This document shows positions 60,217 to 64,000 of a DNA stretch of 64,000 bases, one piece after another. Position 1 is the first letter of the stretch. Every line of letters starts with the position of its first letter. The stretch spans positions 7,043,001-7,107,000 of the forward strand of contig NZ_CP023694.1 in assembly GCF_008705135.1 (NCBI RefSeq), written 5' to 3'. The notes below the pieces were generated by a model. The model saw nothing but the letters and a program-made list of their open reading frames with translations. It was not told where the DNA came from and did not search any database. Both the position numbers and the translations under genes were made by a program. The DNA comes from Streptomyces coeruleorubidus. GTDB taxonomy: Bacteria > Actinomycetota > Actinomycetes > Streptomycetales > Streptomycetaceae.

Positions 60217-61058
60217 ACGACAGCACACCCGTCTGGTTCATCACCGGCTGTTCCACCGGCCTCGGCCGAGCTCTGGCCACCACCCTCCTCGAACGCGGTT
60301 ACCGGGCGGCGGTAACCGCCCGCGATCCGCGCACCGTCGCCGGCCTGGCCGCCGACCACGGCGACCGGGCCCTCGCCCTGGCCCTCGACGTCACGGATCC
60401 CGCTCAGGTCGCCGAAGCCGTCGAGCGGGCGGAAGCGGAGTTCGGGCGGATCGACGTCCTGGTGAACAACGCCGGCTACGGCTATCTCGCCGCCGTCGAG
60501 GAAGGGCAGGACGCGGAGATCCGGGCCCTGTTCGACACCAACGTCTTCGGGCTCGTCGAGACCACCCGGGCCGTCCTGCCGGGCATGCGCGCCCGCCGGG
60601 CCGGTCACATCGTGAACATCTCCTCCCTCGGAGGCCTGGCAGCCTTCGGTGCCACCGGTTACTACCACGCCACCAAGTTCGCGGTGGAGGGGCTGTCCGA
60701 GTCGCTCGCCGCCGAAGTCGCCCCGCTCGGCATCGGGGTGACGCTCGTCGAGCCCGCCGCCTTCCGCACCGGCTGGTCCGGCCCCTCCATGCGCCAGTCG
60801 GCCACCGTGATCGAGGACTACGCGGCGACGGCCGGCGCGCGGCGGGCCGCCACCCTGGCCACCTACGGCCACCAGCCGGGCGATCCGCTGCGGGCGGCCG
60901 CGGCCGTCATCGACGCCGTCGAGTCGCCCGAGCCCCCCTTGCGTCTGCTGCTGGGGAAGGCCGCGTACGACATCGCCACCGCGCGACTCGACACGCTCCG
61001 GGCCGGCTTCGACACCTGGCGGGACGTCACCATCGGCGCCGACTACCCGGCCGCCTGA
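60213..61058 (+). CDS. Short-chain dehydrogenase/reductase
   Basis: A 281-residue SDR: VWFITGCSTGLGRALATTLLERG (TGxxxGLG), DVLVNNAGYGYLAAVEEG, NISSLGGLAAFGATGYYHATKFAVEGLSESL (catalytic S, Y and K in abridged form). The substrate is unknown. Expression is coupled to the XRE-type regulator upstream by an ATGA overlap, an arrangement typical of autoregulated detoxification units. Confidence 0.9.
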   Translation: MNDSTPVWFITGCSTGLGRALATTLLERGYRAAVTARDPRTVAGLAADHGDRALALALDVTDPAQVAEAVERAEAEFGRIDVLVNNAGYGYLAAVEEGQDAEIRALFDTNVFGLVETTRAVLPGMRARRAGHIVNISSLGGLAAFGATGYYHATKFAVEGLSESLAAEVAPLGIGVTLVEPAAFRTGWSGPSMRQSATVIEDYAATAGARRAATLATYGHQPGDPLRAAAAVIDAVESPEPPLRLLLGKAAYDIATARLDTLRAGFDTWRDVTIGADYPAA

Positions 61059-61550
61059 CGGAGGCTCGGGCGGGAGGAAGGCCGTCGGACCGGAGCGGAC
61101 TCTGACGTACTGCGTCGCTACTGGGCACGCCGGCCCCATGGCCCGCAGCGTCCACGAACCCGCCTATCACCTGCAGCAGGACCACTGGCGAACCCTCCAC
61201 CCGACCCGGGCAACCGCAATGGCGGAACTGAAAGAGGTTTGGCCTGTGTAAACCCGCCAGCAGAAAGGGTCGGATTCCAGCCTCCGAGGCGACATCGCCC
61301 GCGCCGCCGTCGTCCTCAACGGAGTTGGGAAGTGATCACCGCTGAGCAAACCCCAGTGTCCCGGATGTGCGCCTGGCCTGTGAGGGCTCTCCCGGGGCGG
61401 CGACCTCTGGCTTGCTCCGCGCAAACACAGCCGGCCGTCGGACCGGTGCCGTCATCTGACGACGGGGCCTCGTCGATATTGCGGCCGGGATCTGTCCGCA
61501 ATCGCCGGTAGCGTGAGAAGTGGCCCTCTTCCGTCGATGTGAGGATGCTC
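61059..61550. other. Intergenic region with no recognisable gene
   Basis: A 492-base gap. A 37-codon frame at 61138-61251 (starting MARSVHEPAYHLQQDHW) has no partner motif, and longer frames are arginine/proline-rich shadows. Base composition is less GC-rich than the neighbouring genes. The 3' end holds the dyad at 61478-61502 and presumably the promoter of the UvrA-like gene. Confidence 0.4.
61478..61502 (+). promoter_or_regulatory. Dyad upstream of the UvrA-like gene
   Basis: ATTGCGG (61478-61484) and CCGCAAT (61496-61502) form a perfect inverted repeat with an 11-base spacer, ending 48 bases before the start codon. Position and symmetry fit an operator of a dimeric repressor such as a TetR or MarR protein. 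None is adjacent. Confidence 0.45.
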
Positions 61551-63845
61551 ATGCAGCAGAAGGCTATTCAGATCATCGGTGCCCGTGAGAACAACCTCAA
61601 GGGCATCTCCGTGGAGGTGCCGAAACACATGGTCACCGTGTTCACGGGGGTATCGGGATCGGGAAAGTCGTCCTTGGTGTTCGACACAATCGCGGCGGAA
61701 TCCCAACGGCAGCTCAATGAGACGTTCACCGCGTTCGTGCGCAATCGCCTGCCCAAATATGGTCAGCCCGACGTGGACGACATCGCGAACCTCTCGGCTG
61801 CGGTGATCATCGATCAGAAGCGGATCGGGGGGAACGCGCGGTCCACCGTCGGGACGATCACCGACATCTACGCCTTGCTCCGGCTGCTCTATTCCCGGGT
61901 GGGCAAGCCCTGGATTGGTTATTCGAACGCCTTCTCGTTCAACGACCCCTCGGGAATGTGTCCCGATTGCGAGGGCCTCGGCCACCGGGTGCAGGTCGAC
62001 CTCGACAAGCTGCTCGACAGGTCCAAGTCCCTCAACGAGGGCGCCATCCGGCATCCCGCCTTCAATGTTGGTGGCTGGTTCTGGAAGCTGTACGCCAATT
62101 CCGGCCTCTTCGACAACGACAAGAAGCTCCGCGACTACACCGAGAGCGAGTGGCAGACGTTCCTGTACGGGGCCCAGGGATCGATCGCTCTGGAGTGGCA
62201 GGGCGGCAAGATCAACTCCAAGTACGAAGGGCTGATGGACAAGTTCAACCGGCTCTACCTGCGCAAGGAGCCGGACGAGATGAGCGCCAAGAACCGGGTG
62301 GCGCTGGAGCAGGTCGTCACCCGGGGGCCCTGCGACACCTGCAAGGGGCAACGGCTCAGCCAGCGGGCGCTCGGCTGCCGCATCAACGGCCGGAACATCG
62401 CCGAACTCGCCTCCCTGGAGATCGCCGACCTGATGGAGGCGGTCAAGAAGGTCGACACGTCCTCCGTCTCCACCCTGACGGCCAGTCTGCTCGAGCGGCT
62501 CCAGCACCTCATCGAACTGGGGCTGGGATACCTCAGCCTCAACCGTGAGACCTCCACGCTCTCCGGCGGCGAGTCGCAGCGCATCAAGATGGTGCGTCAC
62601 CTGAACAGTTCGCTCGTCGACATGGTCTACATCTTCGACGAGCCCACGATCGGCCTGCACCCCAGCGACGTCCAGCGGCTCAGCCGGCTCCTGATGGAAC
62701 TGGCCGAGAAGGGCAACACCGTGCTGGTGGTCGAACACGACCGCGACATCATCGAGATGGCCGAGCACGTCATCGACATCGGGCCCGGGGCCGGGCGGCA
62801 CGGAGGCGAGATCGTCTATCAGGGCGACGTCCGGGGCCTCACCGAGGCGGACACGCCGACCGGACGGTTCCTCCGCAGGATCACCCCGATCAAGGAGCGA
62901 TTCCGCGAGCCCAGGGGGCACCTGGAGGTGACGGGAGCCCGGATCCACAACCTCAAGGACATCAGCGTACGGATTCCGCTCGGCGTACTGACCGCCGTCA
63001 CCGGACCAGCTGGCTCCGGCAAGAGCACGCTCATCCACGACGTACTGCTGCGGCAGCACCCCTCGGCGGTCGTCATCGACCAGTCCGCGGTCACCACCAA
63101 CCGGCGTTCGAACCCGGCGACCTACACCGGCATCATGGACGAGATCCGCAGGCTGTTCGCCCGCGAGAACCGGGTCAGCCCCTCACTGTTCAGCTTCAAC
63201 TCCGAGGGCGCCTGCCCCACCTGCCAGGGACACGGCATCATCTACACCGACCTCGCCTTCATGGATCCGATGATCACGACCTGCGAGGTCTGCGCGGGGA
63301 TGCGTTTCACCGACGACGTCCTGCGCCTGACCCTGCGCGGGCAGAACATCCACGACGTGCTGTCGATGAGCGCCGCTGAGGCGGCCGAGTTCTTCACCGA
63401 ACCCAAGGTTGCCAAGACCCTCCGCTCCATCAACCATGTCGGCCTCGGCTATCTCCAGCTCGGGCAGCCGCTCAACACCCTCTCCGGTGGCGAGTGCCAG
63501 CGCATCAAGCTCGCCACGGAGCTCGGGAAGAAGGGCAGCGTCTACGTCATGGACGAGCCCACCACCGGACTCCACATGTCCGACGTCGACAGCCTCGTAC
63601 ACCTGGTCGACGGCCTCGTCGAGAAGGGGAACTCGGTCATCGTCATCGAGCACAATCTCGACGTCGTCAAGCACGCGGACTGGGTCGTCGACCTCGGCCC
63701 CGGGGGCGGCAGCGAGGGTGGCCGGGTGATCTTTGAGGGCACCCCCGCCGACCTGGCGGAGGCCGAGCACTCCGTCACCGGGCGGTTCCTCGCCGCGTCC
63801 CTGGCGGGCGCCGGTTCCGAGGCCGACCACCGGGCCCGGCGCTGA
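61551..63845 (+). CDS. UvrA-like ABC protein of DrrC type (putative drug resistance)
   Basis: A 764-residue UvrA paralog with two ABC ATPase units. Unit 1: GVSGSGKSS (~33-41), zinc-type CPDCEGLGH and CDTCKGQRL, signature LSGGESQRIK (~337) and FDEPTIGLH. Unit 2: GPAGSGKST (~485), CPTCQGHG and CEVCAGMRF, LSGGECQRIK (~644) and MDEPTTGLH. It is shorter than housekeeping UvrA (~950) and, as I recall, has the length of DrrC, which removes daunorubicin from DNA. That supports self-resistance to an intercalating or DNA-binding compound. ATG 61551 has GAGG eight bases upstream. Codon use in the first ~600 bases is less GC-biased than in the rest, a possible sign of transfer. No transporter or biosynthetic genes adjoin. 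Confidence 0.88.
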   Translation: MQQKAIQIIGARENNLKGISVEVPKHMVTVFTGVSGSGKSSLVFDTIAAESQRQLNETFTAFVRNRLPKYGQPDVDDIANLSAAVIIDQKRIGGNARSTVGTITDIYALLRLLYSRVGKPWIGYSNAFSFNDPSGMCPDCEGLGHRVQVDLDKLLDRSKSLNEGAIRHPAFNVGGWFWKLYANSGLFDNDKKLRDYTESEWQTFLYGAQGSIALEWQGGKINSKYEGLMDKFNRLYLRKEPDEMSAKNRVALEQVVTRGPCDTCKGQRLSQRALGCRINGRNIAELASLEIADLMEAVKKVDTSSVSTLTASLLERLQHLIELGLGYLSLNRETSTLSGGESQRIKMVRHLNSSLVDMVYIFDEPTIGLHPSDVQRLSRLLMELAEKGNTVLVVEHDRDIIEMAEHVIDIGPGAGRHGGEIVYQGDVRGLTEADTPTGRFLRRITPIKERFREPRGHLEVTGARIHNLKDISVRIPLGVLTAVTGPAGSGKSTLIHDVLLRQHPSAVVIDQSAVTTNRRSNPATYTGIMDEIRRLFARENRVSPSLFSFNSEGACPTCQGHGIIYTDLAFMDPMITTCEVCAGMRFTDDVLRLTLRGQNIHDVLSMSAAEAAEFFTEPKVAKTLRSINHVGLGYLQLGQPLNTLSGGECQRIKLATELGKKGSVYVMDEPTTGLHMSDVDSLVHLVDGLVEKGNSVIVIEHNLDVVKHADWVVDLGPGGGSEGGRVIFEGTPADLAEAEHSVTGRFLAASLAGAGSEADHRARR

Positions 63846-64000
63846 TCCTTGACCCCGGGTGCTGAGCGGCGTCCCGTACGTGCGCGTCCGGCCGGGAACG
63901 CCGCGGCCCCGGCCGGACCCTGAGAGCGGCACGCGGATCCCTTCGAGAGGGACGCGTGCACACCCGCCGTGGTTCGTACCGGGACCCTGTGATCGTCGAG

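Noticed and set aside
61138..61251. A 37-codon frame (MARSVHEPAYHLQQDHW...) that could be a transposase remnant or small gene
   Set aside because: No Shine-Dalgarno, inverted repeat or recognisable family; left as unexplained intergenic sequence.
1..64000. CRISPR arrays, tRNA or rRNA genes, complete insertion sequences, attachment sites
   Set aside because: No regular short repeat-spacer pattern, tRNA-like cloverleaf end (GGTTCRANNCC with matching arms) or transposase with inverted repeats was noticed by eye. A tRNAscan or IS search could still find something weak.

Overview
The window reads as chromosomal DNA from a Streptomyces or a very close actinomycete. G/C dominates third codon positions, many genes are coupled through GTGA/ATGA overlaps, TTA codons are rare, and several families are typical of the genus (SAV2177-type methyltransferase, DUF6099, SAV_2336 N-terminal domain, an accessory SepF). 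From memory, the order SepF-like / ATPase / MazG-like / DUF6099 ... arcA / arcB / HATPase / enoyl-CoA hydratase resembles S. coelicolor around SCO5967-SCO5978; I could not check this. No rRNA, tRNA, CRISPR array, intact IS element or replication origin was seen.

Layout. 1-590: edge-truncated membrane protein with an apparent frameshift. 678-9.9k: housekeeping and accessory genes (nitrate reductase with fused flavoprotein, SepF paralog, P-loop ATPase coupled to a MazG-like protein, DUF6099, LLM oxidoreductase, a frameshifted SAV2177-type methyltransferase). 10.05-14.06k: Hen1-Pnkp RNA-repair operon. 14.2-25.8k: a conflict or signalling island. It holds a VMAP-like adaptor, a MoxR AAA+ ATPase, a giant vWA-like/NB-ARC/TPR protein, an alpha/beta hydrolase, a caspase-like protease with a C-terminal effector-associated domain, a FxsA-like peptide without the FxSxx tail, and a HExxH-type putative peptide hydroxylase. 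25.95-28.3k: arginine deiminase and ornithine carbamoyltransferase. 29.06-36.5k: aromatic acyl-CoA catabolism under a PaaX-type regulator, with the same promoter/operator motif in front of two of its units. 38.1-39.75k: a zinc-type ArsR sensor, a His-rich protein and a methyltransferase with a Zur-like box. 39.76-43.75k: three coupled PLP enzymes, one fused to rhodanese. 44.1-45.6k: orphan response regulator and a methyltransferase. 45.7-56.0k: a module of kinase, J-like, GrpE-like, Hsp70-like, TPR/OmpA-like and FHA proteins, a second kinase and a secreted protein. 56.0-61.06k: DUF488, NmrA-like, two truncated divergent genes (SnoaL-like and TetR), two SDRs and an XRE regulator. 61.55-63.85k: a UvrA-like ABC protein of DrrC type.

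How the genes work together. The main candidate system is 14215-25842. The adaptor and the caspase carry similar effector-associated domains, so the vWA/MoxR/VMAP core probably senses a state and recruits the protease through them. The NB-ARC/TPR protein adds a second NTP-dependent switch. The FxsA-like peptide and hydroxylase at the 3' end suggest a modified peptide, although the radical-SAM partner FxsB is not in the window and the peptide has no phenylalanine. The Hsp70/kinase module is a second multi-component system that is probably regulated by phosphorylation.
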